Shown here: piece after piece, positions 8,614 through 16,843 of the stretch | How the letters are laid out: every line of letters begins with the position of its first letter | Numbering within the stretch: the stretch's first letter is position 1 | Position numbers and translations under genes: made by a program | From: Gemmatimonadota bacterium | GTDB lineage: Bacteria; Gemmatimonadota; Gemmatimonadetes; Gemmatimonadales; GWC2-71-9 | DNA length: 60,173 bases | NCBI GenBank assembly: GCA_003220935.1 | Contig: QHTT01000078.1 | Location: forward strand, 1 to 60,173 | Direction: 5' to 3' | The notes under the pieces: generated by a model | What the model saw: the letters and a program-made list of their open reading frames with translations, nothing else | Databases searched by the model: none | What the model was told of the DNA's origin: nothing

Positions 8614-9030
8614 CTACTTGTTCTGCTCCGCCGGCGTGAACCCGATCACCTGCACCCCCGCGCCGTGCGCGATGTCCATGGCCTGCATCACGTCGAGGTA
8701 CTTGCGGTTCGGCGCCGCCTTGATGAACAACAGCTTCGCCGGACGCGGATCGTAGATCTGGTGGAACGCCTGGTCGAGCTGGCTCACCGCGTACGGCTGG
8801 CCGTTGATGGCATACGATCCGTCGCCCTTTAGCTCCAACACGATCTGGCTGGACGGCTTCTCCTTCGTCTTCTGCTGCTGCTTGGGCGGGACCTGCACGT
8901 CGAACCCCTTGCGCGACATCGGCTGCGTGATCATGAAGATGATCAGGAGCACGAGCAGCACGTCGATCAGCGGCGTGACGTTGATATCGGAGCTGAGCCC
9001 CTCGCCCGAGCCGGTGGACCCCATCGCCAT
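8614..9030 (-). CDS. exbD: ExbD/TolR family biopolymer transport protein (second copy)
   Basis: 138 residues. One N-terminal membrane helix with the conserved aspartate in INVTPLIDVLLVLLIIFM, the residue thought to carry protons in ExbD/TolR, then a periplasmic domain ending LLFIKAAPNRKYLDVMQAMD and VIGFTPAEQ. It starts three bases after the stop of the first ExbD. Two ExbD paralogues side by side are common in gene clusters of this kind and may form mixed complexes with ExbB. Confidence 0.93.
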   Translation of the reverse strand: MAMGSTGSGEGLSSDINVTPLIDVLLVLLIIFMITQPMSRKGFDVQVPPKQQQKTKEKPSSQIVLELKGDGSYAINGQPYAVSQLDQAFHQIYDPRPAKLLFIKAAPNRKYLDVMQAMDIAHGAGVQVIGFTPAEQNK

Positions 9031-9033
9031 GGG

Positions 9034-9495
9034 TCAGCCCCCTTCCTTCTTTTTCGTGAGCGACTGTTTCTGCTCGGTAATCGCAGCCACCACGCGCGCG
9101 CCAGCCTGGCGCGCGATCTCGATCGCCTGCTGCACACGGCCGAAGTCGAGGTTTTGATCGGCCTTGAGAAACAGGATCTTGTCCTTCGTGCGGTTGGTAT
9201 AGATGTTCTCCAACCGGCCTGGAAGGTCCTCGTCTTTCACCTGCCTCGGCCCCTCGCCGAGATCGAGGAAGAACTTGCCGTCGCGGTCGATGCCGAGCCG
9301 GATCTCGTCAGGCCCCTCCGGCCGGTTCTCCGGATTCTCGGAGCGCGGGATGGTGGCCTGGAAGCCCGCCGCGATGATCGGCGTGACGATCATGAAGATG
9401 ATGAGCAGCACCAGCATCACGTCGATCAGCGGCGTGACGTTGATGTCGCCTTTGACCGCGGACTTGGCGCTGGCGCTAGTGACTGACAGGGCCAC
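9034..9495 (-). CDS. exbD: ExbD/TolR family biopolymer transport protein (first copy)
   Basis: 153 residues with the same plan as its neighbour: membrane helix containing INVTPLIDVMLVLLIIFM with the key aspartate, then a periplasmic domain with ILFLKADQNLDFGRVQQAI. The GTG at 9495 lies 20 bases inside the ExbB gene, so translation is probably coupled. It differs from the second copy in having a longer loop after the helix. Confidence 0.93.
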   Translation of the reverse strand: MALSVTSASAKSAVKGDINVTPLIDVMLVLLIIFMIVTPIIAAGFQATIPRSENPENRPEGPDEIRLGIDRDGKFFLDLGEGPRQVKDEDLPGRLENIYTNRTKDKILFLKADQNLDFGRVQQAIEIARQAGARVVAAITEQKQSLTKKKEGG

Positions 9496-10225
9496 TGGAC
9501 TGTGACGCCTTCTGCGTCTGGAATTCCTTCGTGAAGATCGAGCGGCCGAACTCGGAGCCGACGCTCTTGATCAGGTAATCGATCAGCTCCTTCGACGTGT
9601 AGGTCATCTCGACCGACAGGAAGTCGATCTTGGTCGTGAAGTAGTTGTAGAGCCACACCGCGGGGATTGCGACGATGAGGCCGAACGCGGTCGTGATGAG
9701 CGCTTCCGCGATACCGGCCGACACCGAAGCGAGCGAGCCGCCACCGCCGGACGCCGCCATGCCGGTGAAGGCGTTGACGATCCCCATCACGGTGCCGAGC
9801 AGGCCGACGAACGGCGCCGTCGCACCCGTCGTCGCGAGGATGCCCAGCCCGCGCTTCAGCTCGGCCGCGACAATGAGCATCTCACGCTCGACCGCCCGTT
9901 CCACCGAATTGATGTCGGCGGCGGTGATGGTCGCGCGGTCACGCAGCAACGGCTTCACCTCCGACAGCGCCTCGCCCACCACGCGAGCTACGTGGCTGCG
10001 CTTCTGCTTCTCCGCCAGCTTGATCGCGCCGTCGAGCTGCTCTTCCTGCAAAAAGCGGGAGAACTCGGGGGCGAACCGCATCGTTTCCTTCTGGGAGCGA
10101 TACAATTGCCACCACTTCTGGAACGCACCCGCCCACGAGAAGATCGACATGACGGCGAGCACGATGACGATGAACTTCGCGAACGGGCCCATCGATACAA
10201 ACAGATCGTAGAGCGAGAGGCTCAT
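9476..10225 (-). CDS. exbB: ExbB/TolQ/MotA-family proton channel protein
   Basis: 249 residues: an N-terminal helix (FAKFIVIVLAVMSIFSW), a cytoplasmic segment, then the two family-defining helices with LGILATTGATAPFVGLLGTV and AGIAEALITTAFGLIVAIPA. This is the pentameric core of the ExbBD/TolQR motor in the inner membrane. It lies between the TonB gene and the two ExbD genes in one minus-strand string. Whether it powers TonB-dependent import or Tol-Pal-type envelope work cannot be settled, but the flanking TonB favours import. Confidence 0.95.
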   Translation of the reverse strand: MSLSLYDLFVSMGPFAKFIVIVLAVMSIFSWAGAFQKWWQLYRSQKETMRFAPEFSRFLQEEQLDGAIKLAEKQKRSHVARVVGEALSEVKPLLRDRATITAADINSVERAVEREMLIVAAELKRGLGILATTGATAPFVGLLGTVMGIVNAFTGMAASGGGGSLASVSAGIAEALITTAFGLIVAIPAVWLYNYFTTKIDFLSVEMTYTSKELIDYLIKSVGSEFGRSIFTKEFQTQKASQSSGPVSH

Positions 10226-10263
10226 GTGCTAGAGGCTCCTTTGGCCTTGAACAGGGTGCGGGC

Positions 10264-10944
10264 CTAACGGCCCGTGATCTTGAAGTCGATCGGAATGTTG
10301 ATCAGCACGCGCACGGCCCGCCCGTGCACCCGGGCCGGACGGAACAGCGCCTTGAGAACGTAGGTCTTGGCCGGCTGGTCGAAGCCGGGGTTCGGACTCG
10401 AAATCACCTTGAGCGAAGGAGGCTCGGCCCGACCGGTGGTGTCGATGATCGCCTGAACCATCACCCGCCCTTGGATCCCGGCTTGCCGCAGCAGCTCGGG
10501 GTACTGGGGCTGCGGACCCGAGAGCACGGACGGCTTCTCCTCGACGATCGCCTCCATGAACACTTCGTTCCCCGTCGGCACGATGCCGGTGGCGAGGCCG
10601 CCCTCGACGCCGGTGCCCGAATAGTCTTTGGGATCGAACTTTTCCTGTAGGTTCACCGGCGGGATGTTGGTCGGGATGACCTCCGGTGCGACGACCGTTT
10701 GAAAGCCCTTGAGCGGCACATCGAGCTGCACCGGCTGCTGCTCCGGCGGCTTCTGTTGCTGCTGCTGATCGATGAACACCATCGCGGTGTCCACCTTGAC
10801 TGTGTTGTCGGTCTGACCGGCGTTGAGCGTCGCGTACACCGCCGCCGCGATGATCACGGTGTGGACCGTCAGCGAGACGACGCCGACGCCGAACGACTTC
10901 TTGGTGGTCTTCTTCCGCTTGGACTCGATCAGGACGTCAAACAC
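10264..10944 (-). CDS. tonB: energy transducer TonB
   Basis: 226 residues from GTG 10944, chosen because CCGGAGG stands six bases upstream. A basic cytoplasmic N-terminus (ESKRKKTTKKS), a membrane helix (GVVSLTVHTVIIAAAVYATL), a Gln/Pro linker (QQQQQKPPEQQP), then a TonB C-terminal domain with QYPELLRQAGIQGRVMVQA and the end LFRPARVHGRAVRVLINIPI. It is the first gene of the tonB-exbB-exbD-exbD string and should couple the motor to outer-membrane receptors; none of those receptors are in the window. Confidence 0.92.
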   Translation of the reverse strand: MFDVLIESKRKKTTKKSFGVGVVSLTVHTVIIAAAVYATLNAGQTDNTVKVDTAMVFIDQQQQQKPPEQQPVQLDVPLKGFQTVVAPEVIPTNIPPVNLQEKFDPKDYSGTGVEGGLATGIVPTGNEVFMEAIVEEKPSVLSGPQPQYPELLRQAGIQGRVMVQAIIDTTGRAEPPSLKVISSPNPGFDQPAKTYVLKALFRPARVHGRAVRVLINIPIDFKITGR

Positions 10945-11113
10945 GTTTAGCCTCCGGTGTCCGGTACCTATGTAATACTTCACTTTTCGTCTGGATCGCT
11001 AGTGGAGCGGGCATTACAAAACGATGACAGCCGCGTGAGAGGTCGGCGTCGGTTCCGGAGCGCCGCGTCGCGAGCAGGTGTAGTTCCCCCTCCACACCCT
11101 CCCGACTCCTGGC

Positions 11114-11908
11114 TCACCGCGCGAGCACGCGATAGGTGTACCGGATCAGTCCAGTCCCCTCCGCTTCAAAGTCGAAGCGCAGCTGCACCCGCGTGCGCAC
11201 CGGCACCCCGTTGGCGAAGCCGGGTCGGAAGCGGGCTTGCGGCAGCGCTCGCTCGATTTGCGCCACCACACCTACGGCGGTGCTGGACAGGAGGCGTACC
11301 GTTTCCGGCTCGACCAGCCCGTCTTGATCCACGACCGCCTGCAGCGCGACGAATACGTGGGCCCGCCGGGCCGGGAGCACGACGCCGTCCAGAACCACCT
11401 GGTAGGGGAAGAGGACGAATTGGGGCGGGACCACGCTGTCGGCGCACTTCGTGAGGCAGTCATACAGCGTCGCGACTGGCGCGCGGGCGGCCACTGTCCG
11501 TGGCCCGGTCGAATCGCCCACACCCACCGCGGCCCGCGCCTCCCCGACCAGGCGCGCGATCTCCGGGTCGAATGCGTCCAGGCCGGGCACATCCAAACCG
11601 GGGTCGAGGGAGAAGGCTTGGCGGAACGCCTCCGAGGCAGCCGAGTCGCTCGCCGAGTAGAAATTCACGATGCCGAGCAGTATCCAGGCCTGGACGCGGT
11701 CGGCTGGCGAGCGCGCGGGGGCCTCGGTCACCCGCCGGAGCAGCACCGCGGCGCTGTCGAGCTGTCTCGCGTGCAATTGGGCGCGCGCCTGCGCGATCAG
11801 CTCGGTTGACGCCGGCGCGCCGGTATCGGCTTGCGTGTACACAACCGCCGGGCCGAAGAGGAGCGGCGTCACTACCCAGACGGCTCGCTGCACCTCAAGA
11901 GGCCGCAT
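11114..11908 (-). CDS. periplasmic TPR-like protein with degenerate TonB C-terminal-like domain
   Basis: 264 residues beginning with a probable signal peptide (VWVVTPLLFGPAVVYTQA). Residues about 35-125 form helical repeats of TPR type (AQARAQLHARQLDSAAVLLR; AWILLGIVNFYSASDSAASE; FRQAFSLDPGL). The C-terminal half resembles a TonB C-terminal domain: a strand pair, RLLSSTAVGVVAQIERALPQ, then ARFRPGFANGVPVRTRVQLR. Such a combination without a membrane helix suggests a periplasmic partner of the TonB system or a binding module reused for another job. It sits 170 bases upstream of tonB on the same strand, so it may be a separate unit. Function unknown. Confidence 0.6.
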   Translation of the reverse strand: MRPLEVQRAVWVVTPLLFGPAVVYTQADTGAPASTELIAQARAQLHARQLDSAAVLLRRVTEAPARSPADRVQAWILLGIVNFYSASDSAASEAFRQAFSLDPGLDVPGLDAFDPEIARLVGEARAAVGVGDSTGPRTVAARAPVATLYDCLTKCADSVVPPQFVLFPYQVVLDGVVLPARRAHVFVALQAVVDQDGLVEPETVRLLSSTAVGVVAQIERALPQARFRPGFANGVPVRTRVQLRFDFEAEGTGLIRYTYRVLAR

Positions 11909-11956
11909 GGGACCTCACTCGATTCTGGTCGGCAACGAAAAGTGCAAAACGTATGC

Positions 11957-12553
11957 CTATCGGGCCGTCGTGAGCACGAAGTCGATCGGCAGGCGCACCA
12001 GGACTCGCACCGGCCGGCGGTCGTCGCTCGCCAGGCGAAACTCGATCCGTTTCAAGTCGCTCATGGCCAAACGGAAGTCCGAGCGGTTCATGCCACCCAG
12101 GATCCTGATGGACGACCGTTCCGCATGGCCGGAGGAATCGACGACAGCCTCCAGCGTCGGGAGGACCCGAGTCGCACGGGCGTCCGTTCCAGCGTCCATG
12201 CCAGCGTTAGCGCTCAGCTGGTAGACCGAGTCTCCCTTGACGCGTACTGCCAGCCACGCCTCGCTCCAATACACCTCCTCAGCGTCAGGCGGTCGGCCGA
12301 CGTGCTCCACCGCGAGACCCTGGGCTGTGGGGACCGTGAGGAGGGCTCCAGAAGCCTCCTGCTCGGAGGGAAATACGTGTCCGAAAGCGCAGATGACGAA
12401 CGCCGTGTCGGCCTTGACAGGTGAGAGCTGAGCCTCCCGTGGCGCGAGCATGAGCAGGACTGCGTTCAATGCAACATTCGCAACGGCCAGTTTGGCGCCA
12501 GCTGACCATCGGTGCTCGGGTGGAGGGTCCGAAGCTATGAGCCTGTCGAACAT
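11957..12553 (-). CDS. membrane-anchored protein with TonB C-terminal-like end
   Basis: 198 residues: a single N-terminal helix (AKLAVANVALNAVLLMLAP), then a periplasmic domain. The end, RRPVRVLVRLPIDFVL, mirrors the last strand of the TonB encoded at 10264-10944 (AVRVLINIPIDF), and VLPTLEAVVDSSGHAERSSI matches the strand before it, so this is a divergent TonB-like C-terminal domain without the proline-rich linker. It lies just upstream of the TPR/TonB-like protein, separated by 48 bases, and the two are probably co-transcribed. Role unknown; inference only. Confidence 0.55.
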   Translation of the reverse strand: MFDRLIASDPPPEHRWSAGAKLAVANVALNAVLLMLAPREAQLSPVKADTAFVICAFGHVFPSEQEASGALLTVPTAQGLAVEHVGRPPDAEEVYWSEAWLAVRVKGDSVYQLSANAGMDAGTDARATRVLPTLEAVVDSSGHAERSSIRILGGMNRSDFRLAMSDLKRIEFRLASDDRRPVRVLVRLPIDFVLTTAR

Positions 12554-12688
12554 GGAGAGTCGTCTGTGAAGAGGTCACCAGGACGATAGTGTCGGAGGCT
12601 TGCGTGGGGGTGCGAGGTTGATGACAAAGCGATTATGGCGGGATGGGAAGAAGCCGTCATCGCCACCCGGTGATGCGGAGCTCTGCCC

Positions 12689-14134
12689 TCACGCCCCGCC
12701 GCCGTTCGGCAGGGTGACGGTGAAGGTCGTCCCCCGCCCCGGGCGGCTCTGCACCTCGATGGTCCCGCCGTGCGCTTCGGCGATCCACTTGCAGATGGCG
12801 AGGCCCAGCCCCGCCCCCGGGCGCTCGCCGGTGCGGGTGCGCGCCGAGTCGGCCCGCCAGAAACGATCGAAGATGTGAGGCAAGTCGCCCGCCGCGATGC
12901 CGATCCCGGTATCGGCGACGGTCAGAGTGACGCGGCCGTCCGACTGCCCGAGTTGCATCCGCACGCTGCCGCCCGACGGAGTGTACTTCACCGCGTTGGT
13001 GACGAGGTTGAGGATCAGCTGACGGATGCGGCTCGCATCCACGGGCACGATCACCGGCTCCGGCGGCGTCGCGAGCTCCATTTGCACTCCCGCTTGCTCG
13101 GCGAGCAGCTCGCCCGTCTCGCGCGCTTCCTCGACGATCTCCCGCAGGTCCACCGGCTCGCGGTGCAGGGGCGCGATGCCCTCGTCCGCCCGGGCGAGCG
13201 TGAGCAGCGCGTCCACGAGCTCGGTCATGCGCTTGATCTCCTGCAGCGTCTCTTCGAGCGTGGCGAGCGTATCCTGGGGCAGTCCCGACGTCGTGAGCGC
13301 CCGCTCCACACCACCCCGCAACACCGTGAGCGGCGTTTTCAGCTCGTGGCTCGCGTCCGCCGTGAAGCGGCGCAGGGCGGCGAAGCTCCGTTCCAGCCGC
13401 GTCATCATCTGGTTGAGCGTCTCGGCGAGGCGCCCCAGCTCGTCCTTCACCATCGGCTCCGCGAGCCGCCGGTGCAGACCGCGGCCGTCGGTGATTTCGC
13501 GGACTTCACTGATGATCCGGTCCACCGGCTCGAGCGCGCGGCGCGCGATCCAGGAGCCGACGAGAATGGCCGCGATCAGTCCGATCGGGACGATGAGCAC
13601 GAGCGTGGAGAGCAGCTGGGCGACCGCCAGCTCCGCGGTGCGCACGTCTGCGGCGACGAGCAGCGACCCGAAGCGCGGGCCGGCGCCGCTCACGATGTGC
13701 GCCACATAGCGGAGCTCCGGCCCGTCCGGCTCGAGGCGCACGGTGCCGCCGGTGCGACCCGAGAGCGGGGGCGTCATCAGCCTGCGCAGTTGCACGACCT
13801 GCTGATAGGTGAGCGACGCGTTGGACGACGAATACAGGATCTCGCCGTCCTGCGCCGTAATCAACAGGTAGTCCGGCACCGCCTCCAGCACGGCCTTGAT
13901 GTCCGCCACCAGCGCGGGCTTGCCCGTCGAGTCGTAGGTGACGAGCGCACCGCGGGCCCGGTAACTCTCGCCGAGAATCGCGGCGCTCAGCTCGGCCTCG
14001 GACCGGATCCGCTGGTCCAGATCGTCGTAGGAAGCGCGGCGGCGTGCCACGTACAGCACGATCGCGAAGGCGGCCAGCGTGAGCACCAGCGCCGCCGAAT
14101 ACCAGACCGTCAGGCGACCGCGGATCGTCTGCAT
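12689..14134 (-). CDS. HAMP-domain sensor histidine kinase
   Basis: 481 residues with a classic two-helix sensor plan: TM1 about 8-30, a periplasmic domain about 31-172, TM2 about 175-197, a HAMP linker, the H-box ASHELKTPLT with His263, then the ATP domain with NLVTNAVKYTPSGG (N-box), ADTGIGIAAGDLPHIFDRFW and GLGLAICKWIAEAHGG. It starts one base after the stop of the response regulator, so it is the last gene of a kinase-regulator-kinase string. It probably phosphorylates that regulator. The signal is unknown. Confidence 0.94.
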   Translation of the reverse strand: MQTIRGRLTVWYSAALVLTLAAFAIVLYVARRRASYDDLDQRIRSEAELSAAILGESYRARGALVTYDSTGKPALVADIKAVLEAVPDYLLITAQDGEILYSSSNASLTYQQVVQLRRLMTPPLSGRTGGTVRLEPDGPELRYVAHIVSGAGPRFGSLLVAADVRTAELAVAQLLSTLVLIVPIGLIAAILVGSWIARRALEPVDRIISEVREITDGRGLHRRLAEPMVKDELGRLAETLNQMMTRLERSFAALRRFTADASHELKTPLTVLRGGVERALTTSGLPQDTLATLEETLQEIKRMTELVDALLTLARADEGIAPLHREPVDLREIVEEARETGELLAEQAGVQMELATPPEPVIVPVDASRIRQLILNLVTNAVKYTPSGGSVRMQLGQSDGRVTLTVADTGIGIAAGDLPHIFDRFWRADSARTRTGERPGAGLGLAICKWIAEAHGGTIEVQSRPGRGTTFTVTLPNGGGA

Positions 14135-14135
14135 C

Positions 14136-14804
14136 TCACGCCTTCACAACGTAGCCCACGCCGCGCACGGTGTGAATGAGCTTCGGCTCGCGCGCGTGAT
14201 CGATCTTCTTGCGCAGCCGGGTGATCACGACGTCCACGATGTTGGTGCCGGGGTCGAAGTGGTAGTCCCAGGCGTACTCGGTGATCAGCGTGCGCGGCAT
14301 GACGCGGCCCGGGTGTCGCATCAGGTACTCCAGGACGGCGTACTCCTTGGGCGTGAGGTCGATCACTTTGCCGCCGCGCTTCACCTCCCGGCTCCCGGTA
14401 TCGAGGCTCAGGTCCGCGACCTTGAGCACGGGCGGCACGATCGCCTTGGGCCGCCGCCCCAACGCCTCCACGCGGGCGAGCAGCTCCTCGAGCGAGAACG
14501 GCTTGGTCACGTAGTCGTCGGCGCCCATCCGCAGGGCCTGCACCTTGAAGTCGACCGCGTCCTGCGCCGTGAGGACCAGCACCGGCACGCCATTCCCCCG
14601 ATCCCGCAGGGTGCGCAGCACCTCGAGCCCCGACGTCGTGGGAAGGCGGAGGTCGAGCACCAGCAGGTCGTACTGCCCGTTCGCGGTGAGCCGCAGGGCC
14701 TCCCCCCCGTCGCCCACCAGCTCGACGTGAGACCCCGCCTCGGCCAGCCCTCGCTTTACGTACTGCCCGACCGTCTTGTCGTCTTCGACGACCAGGATCT
14801 TCAT
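14136..14804 (-). CDS. OmpR/PhoB-type response regulator
   Basis: 222 residues. Receiver domain with the acidic pair at residues 8-9 (VVEDD), phosphate acceptor Asp51 (LVLDLRLP) and conserved Lys in DDYVTKPFSLEEL, then a winged-helix DNA-binding domain with LTPKEYAVLEYLMRHPGRV and VDVVITRLRKKID. The ATG at 14804 overlaps the upstream kinase's stop by four bases (ATGA). It is flanked by two different kinases in the same string, so it may integrate two inputs. Target genes unknown; the outer-membrane-like gene at the head of the string is a candidate. Confidence 0.95.
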   Translation of the reverse strand: MKILVVEDDKTVGQYVKRGLAEAGSHVELVGDGGEALRLTANGQYDLLVLDLRLPTTSGLEVLRTLRDRGNGVPVLVLTAQDAVDFKVQALRMGADDYVTKPFSLEELLARVEALGRRPKAIVPPVLKVADLSLDTGSREVKRGGKVIDLTPKEYAVLEYLMRHPGRVMPRTLITEYAWDYHFDPGTNIVDVVITRLRKKIDHAREPKLIHTVRGVGYVVKA

Positions 14805-16267
14805 TCGACCGGAAGGTACACCTTGAAATTCGAACCGATGCCGACCTGCGACTCCACCTCGATGCGGCCGCGGTGCTCCGCGATGATGCCGTAGCAGATC
14901 GAGAGGCCCAGACCCGTGCCGCGGCCCTGGGGCTTGGTGGTGAAGAACGGCTCGAAGATCTTAGGCAGGTCTTCCTGCTTGATACCGGTGCCGGTGTCGA
15001 TGAACTCGACCAGCACCTCGTCCCGACGCTCGGGGTTCATCCGAGTCCGCACCGTGAGGGTGCCGCGCGAGTCCATCGCGTCCATGGCGTTCAACATGAG
15101 CGCCATAAAGCTCTGGATGAGCTTCTCCTGGTCGGCGAGCACGCCGGGCAACCCCGGCGCGAGCTCGCGCGCCACGGTCAGCCGCTTGAAGCGATTGTGA
15201 TGCTTGAGGAGGAACAGTGTCTGCTCCACAACCGCGTTCACGTCCACCTGCCGCTTCTCCCCCGAGCGGGGCCGGGAAAAGTCGAGCAGGCTGTCGACGA
15301 TGCGGCGGCAGCGCTGCACCTCTGTGTCGATGATCTTGAGGTATTCCTCTTGCGCGTCGCGCGCGGCGGGCGCGAGCTCCTCGCCGCGCAGCGCCAGCGC
15401 CTCGCAGCAGGCGAGGATCGTAGCGAGCGGGTTGTTGATCTCGTGCATGACACCAGCAGCGAGCTGGCCCACCGCCGCCAGCTTCTCGGTCTCGGACAGG
15501 CGCTGCTGCGCCTGGCGCCACTCGGTGATGTCTTCGCCGATGGTGATCACATGCGAGATGTGCTCGCCGTCCTGCCGCATCGGGATCTTGGTGATGCGGT
15601 AGTGGCGCGTCTCGCCGCTCGCCGCCGACTCCATCTCCACCTGCTGGATCTCGCCCGTGTCGAACACGCGGTCAAATTCGCGCTTCAGCAGCTCGCGCGG
15701 CTGGCGGTCCAGCACGTCGAAGACATCGTGGCCCACCGCGTCCTCGCGCGAAACACCCTGCGTGCCGGCCTCGCGCTTCCGGTTCCAGGCGCGGATGCGG
15801 TAACCCCGGTCGATCACGTACAGCCCGACGGGAAGCGAGTCGATGATCTGGGCGGCGAAGCTCCGCTGCGCCTCCATCTCGTGCGTGCGCAGCGCCACTT
15901 CGGACGCGAGGTCCTGTGACAGCTCGGTGGCGGCGATCATGGGGGCCAGGATCCGCGCCACCACGACGACGACGTCGTGCGCCACGCCTTCGTAGCGGCC
16001 AGTGGGAATGATGACCTCGAGCGCGCCCAGCGGCTCGTCCTCGTGGATCAGCGGCAGCCGCAGCACCGAGCCCCCGGCTGTCCCTTCGCGCTGCGCTCCC
16101 TGCCGCACCCAGTCGGCGACGGGCGGGGCGTACCCCACCACCTCCGCCTCGTCGCCCGACGTGGTCACGGGCGCGTACCGTGTGCCGTCTGGCGTGCGCA
16201 GCCACAACCGGCAACGGCGGAGGTTGAGCCCCCGGCGCAATGCTCCCACCACGCCCCGCAGCGCCAC
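14801..16267 (-). CDS. GAF-PAS soluble sensor histidine kinase (NtrB/AtoS-like)
   Basis: 488 residues with no membrane helix. Residues about 1-115 look like a GAF domain ([40 protein letters not shown]), about 135-255 a PAS domain ([35 protein letters not shown]), then the H-box [15 protein letters not shown] with His275 and the ATPase region [33 protein letters not shown] and [18 protein letters not shown]. The GTG start leaves the GAF domain slightly short at its N-terminus, and an in-frame TAG 12 bases upstream (the stop of the previous gene) prevents extension. It overlaps the response-regulator start. A cytosolic signal (redox, ligand) is likely. Confidence 0.9.
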   Translation of the reverse strand: MALRGVVGALRRGLNLRRCRLWLRTPDGTRYAPVTTSGDEAEVVGYAPPVADWVRQGAQREGTAGGSVLRLPLIHEDEPLGALEVIIPTGRYEGVAHDVVVVVARILAPMIAATELSQDLASEVALRTHEMEAQRSFAAQIIDSLPVGLYVIDRGYRIRAWNRKREAGTQGVSREDAVGHDVFDVLDRQPRELLKREFDRVFDTGEIQQVEMESAASGETRHYRITKIPMRQDGEHISHVITIGEDITEWRQAQQRLSETEKLAAVGQLAAGVMHEINNPLATILACCEALALRGEELAPAARDAQEEYLKIIDTEVQRCRRIVDSLLDFSRPRSGEKRQVDVNAVVEQTLFLLKHHNRFKRLTVARELAPGLPGVLADQEKLIQSFMALMLNAMDAMDSRGTLTVRTRMNPERRDEVLVEFIDTGTGIKQEDLPKIFEPFFTTKPQGRGTGLGLSICYGIIAEHRGRIEVESQVGIGSNFKVYLPVE

Positions 16268-16279
16268 GCCCGACCTAAC

Positions 16280-16843
16280 CTAGGGATGGGACTCCCGGCG
16301 CGCCAGCGGCGCTTCGAAGCGGATGCCCAGGAACGGGCGCACGTCGCTCGCCTGGCCGAAGAACAACGTCGGGCCGAGCAGCAGCCCGAATTGCACGCCG
16401 TCCGGATCGCCGAACTTGAGTCCCGGAAGCACGGTGACGGCACCCCACGGCGACCCTTGCGGAAAGGGGGAGCGGGTCCCGAGGTAGGCGGTGCCCTCGA
16501 CCGTGAGGTCGACGCCGACCTCGCTCTTGCTCGTCTCGGTGCCGAGGTCGGCGAGCGGCAGCAGCCCGGTGTGCCCGCCCAAGGTCAACCCGAAGATGAA
16601 GCCGCGTGCACCGCCGAGAATCGCGCCTTCGTCGACGAACGAGCCGAGCCGCGCGGTGAACGACGCCACGCGCAGCGGCCCTGCGCGCACTGCGCGGGCA
16701 TAGCCGACGTCCGCCGCTTCGACCTGCCACCCGCCGCCGAGGGTCCCCGCGAAGCCGACTGTCCACGCACCGCGCCGCTGGGCGTCGAGCGGCGTGGACA
16801 AAGCCACCAGGGCCGTCGACATTGTGATGATGGACAGACGCAC
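16280..16843 (-). CDS. putative outer-membrane beta-barrel-like secreted protein
   Basis: About 187 residues from the GTG at 16843, giving a good signal peptide (RLSIITMSTALVALSTPLDAQ, cleaved after DAQ). The mature part is rich in alternating strands and glycine (GFIFGLTLGG; VEGTAYLGTR; LLLGPTLFFGQASDV) and ends VRPFLGIRFE, as in small outer-membrane barrels. An ATG at 16822 is the alternative start but leaves a weak signal peptide. It precedes the kinase-regulator-kinase genes by 12 bases and likely shares their transcript. Its start overlaps the start of the GH36 gene on the other strand, so both genes must have promoters inside each other's coding DNA. No family recognised. Confidence 0.6.
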   Translation of the reverse strand: MRLSIITMSTALVALSTPLDAQRRGAWTVGFAGTLGGGWQVEAADVGYARAVRAGPLRVASFTARLGSFVDEGAILGGARGFIFGLTLGGHTGLLPLADLGTETSKSEVGVDLTVEGTAYLGTRSPFPQGSPWGAVTVLPGLKFGDPDGVQFGLLLGPTLFFGQASDVRPFLGIRFEAPLARRESHP

